Counted from the first letter of the stretch, positions 44,934 to 54,516 are shown. The stretch is 64,000 bases of DNA from Bradyrhizobium diazoefficiens (GCF_018131015.1 NZ_JAFCJJ010000022.1:1-64000), one strand, 5' to 3'. Translations and numbers: made by a program. Notes: a model not told the origin generated them from the letters alone.

Positions 44934-46583
44934 ATGAGCGAGCGGTCAAACCAGTACGAGATCGGCCTCGACAAGACCCCCGCCAACTACGTACCGCTGA
45001 GCCCGCTGAGCTTCCTCGCGCGCAGCGCCGCCGTCTATCCGGATCACGTCTCCACCGTCTACGAGGGCCGCAGCTTCACCTGGGCACAGACCCATGAGCG
45101 CTGCCGGCGTTTTGCCTCCTGGCTCGCCGGCAAGGGCATCGGCGTCGGCGACACCGTGGCGGCGATGCTGCCGAACATCCCGGCGATGAACGAGGCGCAT
45201 TTCGCGGTCCCGATGACGGGCGCCGTGCTCAACGCGCTCAACATCCGGCTCGACGCCCCCTCCATCGCATTCCAGCTCGACCATGGCGGCGCAAAAATCA
45301 TCCTGGTCGACCCGGAATTTTCCGGCGTGATCAGCGACGCGCTGGCGCAGATGAGCGGGCCGAAGCCGTTCGTGATCGACGTCGACGATGCCGCCTTCAA
45401 GGGCGGCAAGCGCATCGGCGAGATCGAATACGAGGCTGCCGTTGCGCAGGGCGATCCGACCTTCGCCGCGGTGCCGCCAAGGGACGAATGGGACGCGATC
45501 GCGCTGAGCTACACGTCGGGCACCACCGGCAATCCCAAGGGCGTCGTCACCCATCACCGCGGCGCCTATCTGAACGCCGTCAGCAACATCCTGGCCGGCA
45601 ATCTCGGCCAGCATCCGGTCTATCTCTGGACGCTGCCGATGTTCCACTGCAACGGCTGGTGCTTTCCCTGGACCATCGCGGCATCCGCCGGCATCAATGT
45701 CTGCCTGCGCAAGGTCGAGCCGACAAAGATCTTCGAGTTGATCAGACAGCACCGCGTCACGCATATGTGCGGCGCGCCGATCGTCTACAACACGCTGATC
45801 AACGCGCCCGACGCGCCAAAGGGCGATGCCGCCCGCCGCGTCGTCGGCCTGATCGCCGGCGCGGCGCCGCCGGTCGCCGTGCTCGAGGGCGCGGAAAGCA
45901 TCGGCATCAAGCTCACCCATGTCTATGGCCTGACCGAGGTCTATGGCCCCGCCTCCGTCTGCGCCGAGCAGCCGGGCTGGGACGAGCTCCCGCCCGCCGA
46001 GCGCGCGCGCATGAAGCGGCGGCAGGGCGTGCCCTACCCGCTCGAGGAAGCCGTCACCGTGATCAACCCGCAGACGATGCAGGAGGTGCCGCGCGACGGT
46101 GAGACCATCGGCGAGGTCATGTTCCGCGGCAACATCGTGATGAAGGGCTATCTCAAGAACGAAAAGGCGACCAGCGAGGCGTTCGGCGGCGGCTGGTTTC
46201 ACACCGGCGATCTCGGCGTGCTCGACGAGCACGGCTACGTCATCATCAAGGACCGCTCCAAGGACATCATCATCTCCGGCGGCGAGAACATCTCGTCCGT
46301 CGAGGTCGAGGACATCCTCTACAAGCACCCGGCCGTGCTGTTTGCCGCGGTGGTCGCAAAGCCCGATCCGAAATGGGGCGAGGTGCCCTGCGCTTTCGTC
46401 GAGCTGAAGGACGGCGCGAGCGCAAGCGAGGCCGACATCATCGCCTTCTGCCGCAGCCAGATGTCGGGTTTCAAGACGCCGAAAGCCGTCGTGTTCGGAC
46501 CGATCCCGAAGACCTCAACCGGCAAGATCCAGAAATTCCTGCTGCGCGACCAGGCCGGCTCGGCGAAGGCGATCTCGGCCTGA
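44934..46583 (+). CDS. AMP-forming acyl-CoA synthetase
   Basis: A 549-residue adenylate-forming enzyme that activates a carboxylic acid with ATP and joins it to CoA. The P-loop YTSGTTGNPKGVVTHH is at about residues 189-204, followed by YGLTEVYGPA, GWFHTGDLG, KDRSKDIIISGGENISS and the catalytic lysine in PKTSTGKIQKFLLRD near the end. ATG at 44934 has AAGGAGGG (44921-44928) upstream; an in-frame GTG at 44928 is inside that site and is not used. As the third gene of the TRAP operon it probably handles the imported acid. The chain length or ring type of the substrate cannot be read from sequence. Confidence 0.93.
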   Translation: MSERSNQYEIGLDKTPANYVPLSPLSFLARSAAVYPDHVSTVYEGRSFTWAQTHERCRRFASWLAGKGIGVGDTVAAMLPNIPAMNEAHFAVPMTGAVLNALNIRLDAPSIAFQLDHGGAKIILVDPEFSGVISDALAQMSGPKPFVIDVDDAAFKGGKRIGEIEYEAAVAQGDPTFAAVPPRDEWDAIALSYTSGTTGNPKGVVTHHRGAYLNAVSNILAGNLGQHPVYLWTLPMFHCNGWCFPWTIAASAGINVCLRKVEPTKIFELIRQHRVTHMCGAPIVYNTLINAPDAPKGDAARRVVGLIAGAAPPVAVLEGAESIGIKLTHVYGLTEVYGPASVCAEQPGWDELPPAERARMKRRQGVPYPLEEAVTVINPQTMQEVPRDGETIGEVMFRGNIVMKGYLKNEKATSEAFGGGWFHTGDLGVLDEHGYVIIKDRSKDIIISGGENISSVEVEDILYKHPAVLFAAVVAKPDPKWGEVPCAFVELKDGASASEADIIAFCRSQMSGFKTPKAVVFGPIPKTSTGKIQKFLLRDQAGSAKAISA

Positions 46584-46586
46584 ACC

Positions 46587-47384
46587 TCAGCGCGTCTCCA
46601 GCCGCAGGCCGTCATAGGCGGGCACCACGCCTGCGGGCAGCGACTGCCGGACGACCTCGTAATCGACGTCGGCCGTCATGTTGGTGATGACGGCGCGCTT
46701 CGGCTTGAAGCGGTCGATCCAGGACAGCGCGTCGTTGATGCTGAAATGGCTGGAATGGCTGGTGTAGCGAAGGCCATCGACGATCCAGAGATCGAGGTCT
46801 TCCAGCGCGGCAAAACTCTCGGGCGGGATGTCGTTGAGGTCCGGCGTGTAGGCCGCATCGCCGATACGGTAGCCGAGCGCGGGGATCTGGCCATGCTGGA
46901 CCAGGAAGGCGGTCATGGTGACGTCGCCCCCCTTGCCGCTGATGATCTGGCTGCCGCCGGCCTCGATCGAATGCCGGTGCAGGATCGGCGGATAGTCGCT
47001 GCCCTCGGGCGAGATGAAGCAGTACGAAAACCGCGCCATGATGTCCTTGGCGGTCGACTGGTTGAAATAGACCGGGATGCGCCTGCGCATATGAATCACA
47101 ACCGAGCGCAGATCATCCATGCCATGGGTCTGGTCGGCATGCTCATGCGTCAGGAACACCGCGTCGATGTGATCGACATTGGTGGAAAGCAACTGCTCGC
47201 GCAGGTCAGGCGAGGTGTCGATCAGGATGCGCGTGGTGCCGTGGCTCGACGTTTTCTCGACCAGCAGCGAGCAGCGGCGGCGGCGATTCCTTGGATTATT
47301 GGGATCGCAGGCGCCCCAGCCGAGCGCCGGGCGCGGCACGCCTGCGGAGGAGCCGCAGCCCAGGATCGTCAGCGTCAGCGTCAT
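46587..47384 (-). CDS. MBL-fold metal-dependent hydrolase (PhnP-like)
   Basis: A 265-residue metallo-beta-lactamase-fold protein. The zinc motif THEHADQTHG (residues about 79-88) and later histidines (VQHGQIPALGYRIG, SHSSHFSIND) are present. The N-terminus LTILGCGSSAGVPRPALGWGACDPNNPRNRR is typical of the PhnP-like group, which includes cyclic phosphodiesterases. In alphaproteobacteria it commonly follows tatD, as here (13 bp away), and is the last gene of the run. The physiological substrate is unknown; a nucleic acid or nucleotide repair role is only suggested by the neighbour. Confidence 0.87.
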   Translation of the reverse strand: MTLTLTILGCGSSAGVPRPALGWGACDPNNPRNRRRRCSLLVEKTSSHGTTRILIDTSPDLREQLLSTNVDHIDAVFLTHEHADQTHGMDDLRSVVIHMRRRIPVYFNQSTAKDIMARFSYCFISPEGSDYPPILHRHSIEAGGSQIISGKGGDVTMTAFLVQHGQIPALGYRIGDAAYTPDLNDIPPESFAALEDLDLWIVDGLRYTSHSSHFSINDALSWIDRFKPKRAVITNMTADVDYEVVRQSLPAGVVPAYDGLRLETR

Positions 47385-47397
47385 GCGGCGTCTATCC

Positions 47398-48174
47398 TCA
47401 GGCTTTCACCTTCGAGAACAGGCGAAAGAAGTTTTCGCTGGTCTGGCGCGATATCTCGTCGAGCGACACGCCGCGCGTTTCGGCGAGCACCTTTGCGACC
47501 TCGACCACATAGGCCGGCTCGTTGCGCTTGCCCCGGAACTTGCCCGGCGCAAGATAGGGCGAGTCTGTTTCAACCAGAATACGGTCGGCCGGCAGTTCGG
47601 CCGCCAGCGCCCGCAACTCTTCCGACTTCTTGAAGGTCAGGATGCCGGTGAAGCCGATATAAAGGCCGAGCGACACCGCCTTCAGCGCCAGCTCGCGCCC
47701 ACCGGTGTAACAATGCAGCACGGCGCGAAACGATCCTTTTGCCGTCTCCTCCTCCAGGATGCGCCCGCAATCCTCGTCCGCCTCGCGGGTGTGGATCACC
47801 AGCGGCAGGCCGGTTGCGCGGGCCGCCGCGATGTGGGCGCGAAAGCCCCGCGCCTGCGCCTCCGGCGAGCCGTTGTCGTAGAAATAGTCGAGTCCGGCCT
47901 CGCCGAGCGCGACGATCTTCGGATGCTGAGTCAGCGCGATCAGCTCGTCCGGCGAAATGCCGTCTTCCTCGTCGGCATTGTGCGGATGGGTGCCGACCGA
48001 GCAATACACGTCGTCGTAACGCTCGGCGATCGCGAGCAGGTTTTGCAGCCTCCGCACGCGCGTCGAGATCGTGACCATGCGGCCGATGCCGGCCGCTCGC
48101 GCGCGCGACACGATCCCGTCGAGATCCTCCGCAAAGTCCGGAAAATCCAAATGGCAGTGGCTGTCGACCAGCAT
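47398..48174 (-). CDS. tatD: TatD-family metal-dependent deoxyribonuclease
   Basis: A 258-residue TIM-barrel hydrolase. Metal ligands are seen in the N-terminal VDSHCHLDF, the glutamate in GEAGLDYFYD, the histidine in PLVIHTREADED, HCYTGG in the middle and the aspartate in VETDSPYLAPGKFRGKRNEP. The last segment identifies the TatD/YcfH group. It usually stands directly after metG; here a histidine kinase gene lies between, and 135 bp separate the kinase stop from this start. Confidence 0.92.
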   Translation of the reverse strand: MLVDSHCHLDFPDFAEDLDGIVSRARAAGIGRMVTISTRVRRLQNLLAIAERYDDVYCSVGTHPHNADEEDGISPDELIALTQHPKIVALGEAGLDYFYDNGSPEAQARGFRAHIAAARATGLPLVIHTREADEDCGRILEEETAKGSFRAVLHCYTGGRELALKAVSLGLYIGFTGILTFKKSEELRALAAELPADRILVETDSPYLAPGKFRGKRNEPAYVVEVAKVLAETRGVSLDEISRQTSENFFRLFSKVKA

Positions 48175-48309
48175 TTCCGAGTGACGCTTTCCAAGATGGC
48201 CCTGAGACCGGCCGGGACCGGCCTGTCACAGGTAGGGGAAGCGTGCTGGGACGTCAACGGCATCGCCCATTCGGCCGGTTCCGAAGCACGTCCAACCGAG
48301 CGCCGAAAA

Positions 48310-50424
48310 TTATGGATTGCTGCGTGATTCGAGGTCCAAGACTTCACGCACCTTGTACGCGAGCCTGTCGCTCCTGTAGGGCTTTTGCAGCAGATGCACC
48401 CCGGGGTCGAGCCGGCCATGATGGACGATCGAGTTCTCGGTATAGCCCGACGTGTACAAGACCTTGATGTCGGGGGCGATCTGCCTCACCTGCTCGGCCA
48501 GTTGCTTTCCGCTCATGCCGCCGGGCATGATGACATCCGTGAACAACAGATCGGGGGCACCGGAACGCGACACCTCCTGCAGCGCCGAAGGTCCGTCGCT
48601 GGCCTCCGTTACCCTGTAGCCCAGCCGGCGCAATTGCAGAACCGCAAACATTCGCACATCGGGATCGTCCTCAACGACGAGGATCGATTCAGCGCCGGTC
48701 GCAAGCCTTGTAGAAGCCGGGACTGTCTGAACGGCAGTTGTTGAATCGGTTTTGGCGCGCGGCAGGAGGATCTTCACGCAGGTTCCATGTCCGACCTCGC
48801 TGTAGATCTGGATGTGTCCGCCCGTCTGCTTGACGAAACCGTGCACCATGCTCAACCCAAGTCCCGTTCCCCTGCCGACCGGCTTGGTCGTGAAGAACGG
48901 TTCGAAGATTCGATCGAGCAACTCCGGTGCTATCCCACTTCCCGTATCGGACAAGGCCATCGTGACGTATTGGCCCGGAGTGACCTCCACGTTGTCGACG
49001 GCATACTCCTCCGACAATTCGACGTTATCCGTCTCGATCGTCAGCTTGCCTCCTTGCGGCATCGCATCACGCGCGTTGAGGACGATATTGACGATCGCGG
49101 TCTCCATTTGACGGATATCGGCAGTGACGGTCCACAACGGCTTCGTCAGGTGGAGATCGACTTCGACATTTTCGCCTATGGTCCGCCGCAACAGAGTATT
49201 CATGCGCGTCACGACCTCATTCAGATCGAACGTGCTCGGCTCAAGCGCCTGGCGTCGGGCGAAGGCGAGCATCAGCTGCGTCAGGCTTGCGCCGCGTTCT
49301 GCGGCAGCAAAAATCGGCTCGACCAGCTTGCGATGCGGATCGTGGCTCTTCATCTCGTCCAGCAGGATCTCTGCATTGCCGAGAATGACCGTCAGTAGAT
49401 TGTTGAAGTCGTGGGCGATGCCGCCTGTCAACTGACCGATCGCCTGCATTTTCTGGGCCTGCAGCAATTGTGTTTCCACCCGCTTGCGATGGGTGATGTC
49501 CTCGGTAAGGAAGGCAACGCCACCAATGTTGCCGAGGTTATCGAACCATGGCCGCACCTCCCAGCGCAGCCATTGCACGCGTCCGTCGGCTCTCGAAAAA
49601 TGGTCCTCCTCGGCCTGAAGCGTCTCGCCCGATAGGGCGCGACGATGAATGGTGCGCCAGCGATCCGGTATTTCGGGAAAGATCTCATAATGTGACAGCC
49701 CGCGCAAATCCCGGCCGACGAGGTCATAGTCCGCGAGCCAACGGTCGCTGTAGACGAGGTAGCGCAGGTCTTTGTCGAGGATCGCGATCGCGGCCGGAGC
49801 GTACTTGATGAAATATCGCAGCCGCGCCTCGCTCTCACGCAGGGCTTCAACTGCCTTTTGCTGGAGAGTCTCGAGGGCCTTGCGGCCTGTAACGTACCTC
49901 ACCGCGGCGATCGCCGCGGACCGATCGGCCAATGCAACTGGACTGAAGCTGATCTCGACCGGGAATTCCGTCAGGTCTTTGCGGCGCCCCCATAGCGACA
50001 GCCCACCGCCCATCATTCTCGTCTTGGGTTCAGTGAAGTAGGCGCGCAGATGGTCAACATGTCCGCTGCGAAACCGCTCGGGGATCAGGATCTCGACAGG
50101 TTTGCCCACAACTTCTTCGGGCGCGTACCCAAAAATCTCCGAAACACGGTCGCTGGCGAACTCGATCACGCCGTCGTTGTTGACCATCAGGACGGCGTCA
50201 GGACTTGCGGCGAGGACACCTCTGAATCTCGCTTCGCTCGCCTGCAAATCGGCCGCTGCCCTGGCATGTGCGAGCCCCTTGCCGAGTCCCAGGCTGCGCA
50301 GTCGCCGTTGCAGTCCGAGCCACAACGAGGGTCTGATCTTTCCGGAAGCCTCGCCATCGTCGCCGGTATCCGGCTGACCTACCATGCGGCTTTGAAGAGC
50401 ACTTTCAGGCAAACGACGTGACAT
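48310..50424 (-). CDS. hybrid sensor histidine kinase with two PAS domains and C-terminal receiver
   Basis: A 704-residue protein with start at 50424 (MSRRLPESALQ); the in-frame ATG at 50613 would add 63 residues without family features. PAS 1 is at about residues 62-185 (FRGVLAASPDAVLMVNNDGVIEFAS), PAS 2 at about 200-315, and the dimerisation helix carries His338 in GGIAHDFNNLLTVILGN. The ATPase domain follows (N-box NIVLNARDAM about 446-455, DTGSGI, GRGTGLGLSMV). A receiver domain with phospho-acceptor Asp630 (LLFTDVIMPGGMSG) ends the protein. No membrane helix is seen, so it is a cytoplasmic sensor. There is no separate response regulator next to it. It splits the usual metG-tatD pair. Confidence 0.92.
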   Translation of the reverse strand: MSRRLPESALQSRMVGQPDTGDDGEASGKIRPSLWLGLQRRLRSLGLGKGLAHARAAADLQASEARFRGVLAASPDAVLMVNNDGVIEFASDRVSEIFGYAPEEVVGKPVEILIPERFRSGHVDHLRAYFTEPKTRMMGGGLSLWGRRKDLTEFPVEISFSPVALADRSAAIAAVRYVTGRKALETLQQKAVEALRESEARLRYFIKYAPAAIAILDKDLRYLVYSDRWLADYDLVGRDLRGLSHYEIFPEIPDRWRTIHRRALSGETLQAEEDHFSRADGRVQWLRWEVRPWFDNLGNIGGVAFLTEDITHRKRVETQLLQAQKMQAIGQLTGGIAHDFNNLLTVILGNAEILLDEMKSHDPHRKLVEPIFAAAERGASLTQLMLAFARRQALEPSTFDLNEVVTRMNTLLRRTIGENVEVDLHLTKPLWTVTADIRQMETAIVNIVLNARDAMPQGGKLTIETDNVELSEEYAVDNVEVTPGQYVTMALSDTGSGIAPELLDRIFEPFFTTKPVGRGTGLGLSMVHGFVKQTGGHIQIYSEVGHGTCVKILLPRAKTDSTTAVQTVPASTRLATGAESILVVEDDPDVRMFAVLQLRRLGYRVTEASDGPSALQEVSRSGAPDLLFTDVIMPGGMSGKQLAEQVRQIAPDIKVLYTSGYTENSIVHHGRLDPGVHLLQKPYRSDRLAYKVREVLDLESRSNP

Positions 50425-50737
50425 CGAGCTGACCGCCTCCCTTGGCACGTTGCAATTCTTGCGATGGCTGCCACGCAGGAGCGGCAAAAGCGACGGACCT
50501 GCCATTGACACGTATCGGGTCACCGCCGCGATCCGTGCGGCGCCCAACGAACGCGAAGCGACGACGCTCACTTCATCACCGCAGAAGCGGAGACTTGCGA
50601 TGATCTGGATCAATGACGCTGATCACGTCTCGCGCATGACGCTGGTCGTGGGCCACAGCGCCTATCTCGATACCGACTGGATCCGACTGTGGCACGATCC
50701 GGTTTTCGGATCGCGCCACCACCACAAGGCGGCGGCG
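50425..50737. other. spacer between metG and the histidine kinase gene
   Basis: No gene is evident in these 313 bp. A perfect hairpin, CGATCCG (50695-50701), loop GTTTT, CGGATCG (50707-50713), lies 25-43 bp after the metG stop on the minus strand and may mark its 3' end, without a T-tract. The promoter of the kinase gene should lie in the part nearer 50424; I could not name its boxes. Confidence 0.5.
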
Positions 50738-52735
50738 CTAGGCCGCCGGCTCGATGTAGCGCGGGAACGCCGGTGTCGGCGCCGGCAGCGTCGAGCCGGG
50801 CGTGATTCGCGTCTCGCCGCCGAGCATCGCGAAATTGCGCTCGCCCGCGGGGACGCCGAGGCTGTCGAGCAGCAAGCCTGCGGCGGTCGGCATCGCCGGC
50901 TGGGCCAGGATCGCGATCTGGCGCACGACCTCGGCAGTGACATAGAGCACCGTCTTCTGCCTGACAGGATCGGTCTTGGCGAGCGCCCAGGGCGCCTCGC
51001 CCGCGAAATAGCGGTTGGCTTCCGCGACCACGGCCCACACCGTGTTGAGCCAGTGATGGATCTGCTGGCTCGCCATCGCTTCGCGGCTCGCCGCCACCAT
51101 GCCGTCGGCCATCGCCAGGATCGCCTTGTCGTTGTCGCTGAACGCGCCAGGCTCCGGCAGCACGCCGCCGAGCTGCTTTGCGATCATCGACAGCGAGCGC
51201 TGCGCGAGGTTGCCGAGATCGTTGGCGAGATCGGCATTGATACGCGCGACGATGGCCTCGTGGTTGTAGTTGCCGTCCTGGCCGAACGGCACCTCGCGCA
51301 AGAAGAAATAGCGCATCTGGTCGACGCCATACTGGTCGGCGAGGTTGAAGGGGTCGACGACATTGCCGACCGACTTCGACATCTTCTCGCCCCTGTTGAA
51401 CAGGAAGCCGTGGGCGTAGACCCGCTTCTGCACGGGAATGCCGGCCGACATCAGGAACGCGGGCCAATACACCGCGTGGAAGCGGATGATGTCCTTGCCG
51501 ATGATATGCACGTCGGCCGGCCAGTAGCGCCAGTTCTTGTCGCTCTCGTCGGGGAAGCCGACGCCGGTGATGTAGTTGGTGAGCGCATCCACCCACACAT
51601 ACATCACGTGCTCCTCGTCGCCGGGCACCTTGACGCCCCAGTCGAAGGTGGTGCGCGAGATCGAGAGATCGCGCAAGCCACTCCTGACGAAGCTCACCAC
51701 CTCGTTCTTGCGCGAATCCGGCCCGATGAAGTCGGGATGATCCGCATAGAGCTTCAGCAACCTGTCCTGATAGGACGACAGGCGGAAGAAATAGCTCTTC
51801 TCCTCGACCCATTCGACCGGGGTGCCCTGCGGACCGAGCCGCACGCCATCGTCGTTCAGGCGCGTCTCGTCCTCGGCGTAATAGGCTTCGTCGCGCACCG
51901 AGTACCAGCCGGAATAGACGTCGGCATAGATGTCGCCATTCGCCTCCATGCGCCGCCAGATCTCCTGGCTGGAGCGATGGTGCTGCTCTTCGGTGGTGCG
52001 GATGAAGCGGTCGAACGACACGTTCAGGCGCTCATCCATCTCCTTGAAGCGGCCGGCATTGCGGGCCGCGAGCTCCGCCGCCGTCATGCCCTCGTTCTGC
52101 GCGGTCTGGACCATCTTCAGGCCGTGCTCGTCGGTGCCGGTGAGGAAGAACACGTCCTTGCCGTCGAGCCGCGCAAAGCGCGCCAGCACGTCGGTCGCGA
52201 TCGCCTCATAGGCGTGGCCGATATGCGGGTTGCCGTTGGGATAGGCGATCGCGGTCGTGATGTAGAAGACGTTGTCGCGCGCAGGCGCGGCAGCGGGAGC
52301 GGCGGCTTGCGGAGTTGCGACGGGTTTCGGCGCAGGCGGCGCCTTGGGTTTTGACACCTTGGGCTTCACGGCCTGCGGCGGCGTGGCGACGGGAACTGGC
52401 GCCGCGACCCCGGCGGGCGCTGTCACCTTCGCCGTCCTGGCCACTTTCTTCGCTGGAGCCTTGTTCTTCGCCGGAGACTTGGCCGGCTTTTGGACCGCCG
52501 TCTTCACCGTCTTCTTGGCGACGACCTGCTTCTTCGCAGCCTTCTTGCCGGCCTTCTTCGTAGCCCTCTTCTTCGCAGCGCTCTTCTTCACGCCCTTCTT
52601 GACGACGGCCTTCTTGGTCTTCTTGACCTTCTTGGCAACCTTGCGCGCGCGCACCTTGGTCGCCTTGGCGGCTTTCTTCGCAGCCTTCTTCTTGCTGCCT
52701 TTGCCCTTGGCGGTTTTCTTAGCTCGTGTTGCCAC
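50738..52735 (-). CDS. metG: methionyl-tRNA synthetase with histone-H1-like N-terminal extension
   Basis: A 665-residue class I synthetase. The catalytic core starts at about residue 154 (DNVFYITTAIAYPNGNPHIGH, HIGH motif at 171-174), with GTDEHGLK, the KMSKS motif in RGEKMSKSVGN and an anticodon-binding helical domain to the end. Residues 1-153 are an extra Lys/Ala/Pro region (KKKAAKKAAKATKVRARK and similar) like histone H1 tails. The GTG at 52735 is the best start because AAAGGA lies 7 bp upstream; a TTG at 52762 is in frame. No stop or internal start separates tail and core, so they are one protein, though initiation near residue 140-154 cannot be excluded. It follows holB by 49 bp. Confidence 0.93.
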   Translation of the reverse strand: MATRAKKTAKGKGSKKKAAKKAAKATKVRARKVAKKVKKTKKAVVKKGVKKSAAKKRATKKAGKKAAKKQVVAKKTVKTAVQKPAKSPAKNKAPAKKVARTAKVTAPAGVAAPVPVATPPQAVKPKVSKPKAPPAPKPVATPQAAAPAAAPARDNVFYITTAIAYPNGNPHIGHAYEAIATDVLARFARLDGKDVFFLTGTDEHGLKMVQTAQNEGMTAAELAARNAGRFKEMDERLNVSFDRFIRTTEEQHHRSSQEIWRRMEANGDIYADVYSGWYSVRDEAYYAEDETRLNDDGVRLGPQGTPVEWVEEKSYFFRLSSYQDRLLKLYADHPDFIGPDSRKNEVVSFVRSGLRDLSISRTTFDWGVKVPGDEEHVMYVWVDALTNYITGVGFPDESDKNWRYWPADVHIIGKDIIRFHAVYWPAFLMSAGIPVQKRVYAHGFLFNRGEKMSKSVGNVVDPFNLADQYGVDQMRYFFLREVPFGQDGNYNHEAIVARINADLANDLGNLAQRSLSMIAKQLGGVLPEPGAFSDNDKAILAMADGMVAASREAMASQQIHHWLNTVWAVVAEANRYFAGEAPWALAKTDPVRQKTVLYVTAEVVRQIAILAQPAMPTAAGLLLDSLGVPAGERNFAMLGGETRITPGSTLPAPTPAFPRYIEPAA

Positions 52736-52784
52736 GACGAATTCCTTTACCGGCTTCTTCAAAAATCTGGAAACGAACCTGCGC

Positions 52785-53831
52785 CTAGCGCGTTGCGTCC
52801 GCCAGCCAGCCGAACACCGAGAAAACCAAGGGCTTTCGCTCCAGATTGTAGGTTTCGGTGTCGCGCGCGGCGCGGACGATCTTTTCCCATACCTCAGCTA
52901 GACGCGCAAGGCGCGGCAGGTTCTGGTTGAGGTTGGGCTCGTCGGAATGCAGACGCTCCGCGATCCAGCGATCGATGCCGTCGATGAAGGCGGCCAGCGC
53001 GACGCGGTCGCTGGTGCCGAGGGAATCGCCGAGCGTGTGCAATTCGCGCGGATCGACTTGTGGCAGGCGCGCCAGCAGCGCCGCCGTGCGCTGCTGCAGC
53101 TTCAGCGCGTCGCCGCCGAGCAGCGTCAGCGCCCGCGCGACGCTGCCCTCGGAGGCTTCTGCGGCCTCGCGCAGCGCCGGATCGTTCGGATCGAGATCAG
53201 CGGCCGTGGCAGCGGCCGCAATCACGTCATCGGTTGCGAGCGGACGCAGGCGCAGCTTGCGGCAGCGCGACTGGATCGTGGCGAGCACGCGCGCGGGCGC
53301 ATGGCTCACCAGCAGGAACAGCGATCGCTGCGGCGGCTCCTCCAGGATCTTCAGCAGCGCGTTGGCCGCATTTGGATTGAGCTCGTCGACCGTGTCGACG
53401 ATGCAGACGCGCCAGCCTTCGGCCGCGGCCGTCGAACCGAAGAAGCCGATCGTCTCACGCGTCTCGTCCACGGTGATCACGGTGCGCATCACGCCGCGGT
53501 CGTTGGCGGTGCGCTCCAGCGTCAACAGGCCGCCATGCGAGCTCGCCGCCACCTGCCGCGCCACTGCGTTATCCGAATCGATCGCGAGATTTTCGGCGCG
53601 CTGCACCGAAGGCGCCAGAGGCTGGCCGTGGGCGAGCACGAAGCGCGCCATGCGGTAAGCGAGTGTCGCCTTGCCGATCCCCTGCGGTCCCCCGATCAGC
53701 CAGGCATGCGGAATGCGCCCGCTGCGATAGGCCGCCAGCAATGCGCTCTCGGCCTCGCGGTGGCCGAACAGCACGCTGGTCTCGCGCGGATGCGGGGTCG
53801 TGCTCTCACTCTCGGTCTGGCGTTTGCTCAT
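52785..53831 (-). CDS. holB: DNA polymerase III subunit delta'
   Basis: A 348-residue AAA+ clamp-loader subunit. The ATP-binding-like loop GGPQGIGKAT is at residues 47-56, followed by RVCIVDTVDELNPNAANALLKILEEPP and SHAPARVLATIQSRCRKL (sensor 1 area). The four-cysteine zinc cluster known from E. coli delta' is not seen, which is usual for this group. The ATG at 53831 overlaps the tmk stop codon (ATGA), so tmk and holB are translationally coupled. Confidence 0.93.
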   Translation of the reverse strand: MSKRQTESESTTPHPRETSVLFGHREAESALLAAYRSGRIPHAWLIGGPQGIGKATLAYRMARFVLAHGQPLAPSVQRAENLAIDSDNAVARQVAASSHGGLLTLERTANDRGVMRTVITVDETRETIGFFGSTAAAEGWRVCIVDTVDELNPNAANALLKILEEPPQRSLFLLVSHAPARVLATIQSRCRKLRLRPLATDDVIAAAATAADLDPNDPALREAAEASEGSVARALTLLGGDALKLQQRTAALLARLPQVDPRELHTLGDSLGTSDRVALAAFIDGIDRWIAERLHSDEPNLNQNLPRLARLAEVWEKIVRAARDTETYNLERKPLVFSVFGWLADATR

Positions 53832-54514
53832 GCCGAGACCACCGAGGCAGGCGTCGGAAGCAGGCGCTCGCACAGCGCGGTCCAGACCCGGCCAGCGACG
53901 GTGTCCGGGTCGGAATCGGCGTCGATCAGCACACAGCGCGCAGGATCGTCCGCGGCGATCTTGCGATAGGCCTCGCGCAGCCCCTGGTGGAACCGGAGGT
54001 TCTCGCCCTCGAACCGGTCGGGCGCGCCGCTGCCGCGGCGCACGGCGGCGCGCTTGAGGCCGGTCTCGACCGGCAGATCGAGGATGATGGTGAGGTCCGG
54101 CTTGAGATCGCCGATGGTGACCCGCTGCATCGCGTTGATGAGGCTGTCGGGCACGCTGCCGAGACTGCCCTGATAGGCGCGCGTCGAGTCGGCAAAGCGA
54201 TCGCACAGCACCCAGATGCCCTGCTTAAGCGCGGGCGCAATCACGGTGCGGACATGATCGTCGCGCGCGGCGGCAAACAGCAGGGTCTCGGCCTCGGGGC
54301 CGAGCAGCTTGCCCATTCCGGACAGAACCAAATGGCGCATGATCTCCGCGCCGGGCGAGCCGCCCGGCTCGCGCGTGACGAGGGTGCGGAGGCGTGCCGC
54401 ATTGAGACGATCGGCGAGCTTCCTGATCTGGGTCGACTTGCCGGTCCCCTCGCCGCCTTCAAAGGTGATGAAGCGCCCGCGTCCGGACGGCTTCTGGCTC
54501 GCGCTCTCGGTCAT
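53828..54514 (-). CDS. tmk: thymidylate kinase
   Basis: A 228-residue P-loop kinase that phosphorylates dTMP to dTDP. The loop FEGGEGTGKST is at residues 18-28, REPGG at about 49-53 holds the substrate-side arginine, and CDRFADST carries the DR(F/Y) motif. The first about 12 residues form a short extra tail before the core. It starts 2 bp after the dacC stop and overlaps holB, as in many alphaproteobacteria. Confidence 0.95.
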   Translation of the reverse strand: MTESASQKPSGRGRFITFEGGEGTGKSTQIRKLADRLNAARLRTLVTREPGGSPGAEIMRHLVLSGMGKLLGPEAETLLFAAARDDHVRTVIAPALKQGIWVLCDRFADSTRAYQGSLGSVPDSLINAMQRVTIGDLKPDLTIILDLPVETGLKRAAVRRGSGAPDRFEGENLRFHQGLREAYRKIAADDPARCVLIDADSDPDTVAGRVWTALCERLLPTPASVVSA

Positions 54515-54516
54515 GA

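Noticed and set aside
50443..50462. TGGCACGTTGCAATTCTTGC as a sigma-54 promoter.
   Set aside because: TGGCACG is present, but the TTGC elements are 0 or 5 bases after it instead of the required 4, so the GG-to-GC spacing is wrong.
50450..52354. A plus-strand open frame of 634 codons across metG.
   Set aside because: The opposite strand encodes a complete methionyl-tRNA synthetase with HIGH and KMSKS motifs; the plus frame shows no family.
52277..52735. A separate histone-H1-like gene upstream of metG.
   Set aside because: There is no stop between the Lys-rich part and the catalytic core; both are in one frame with one good ribosome site.
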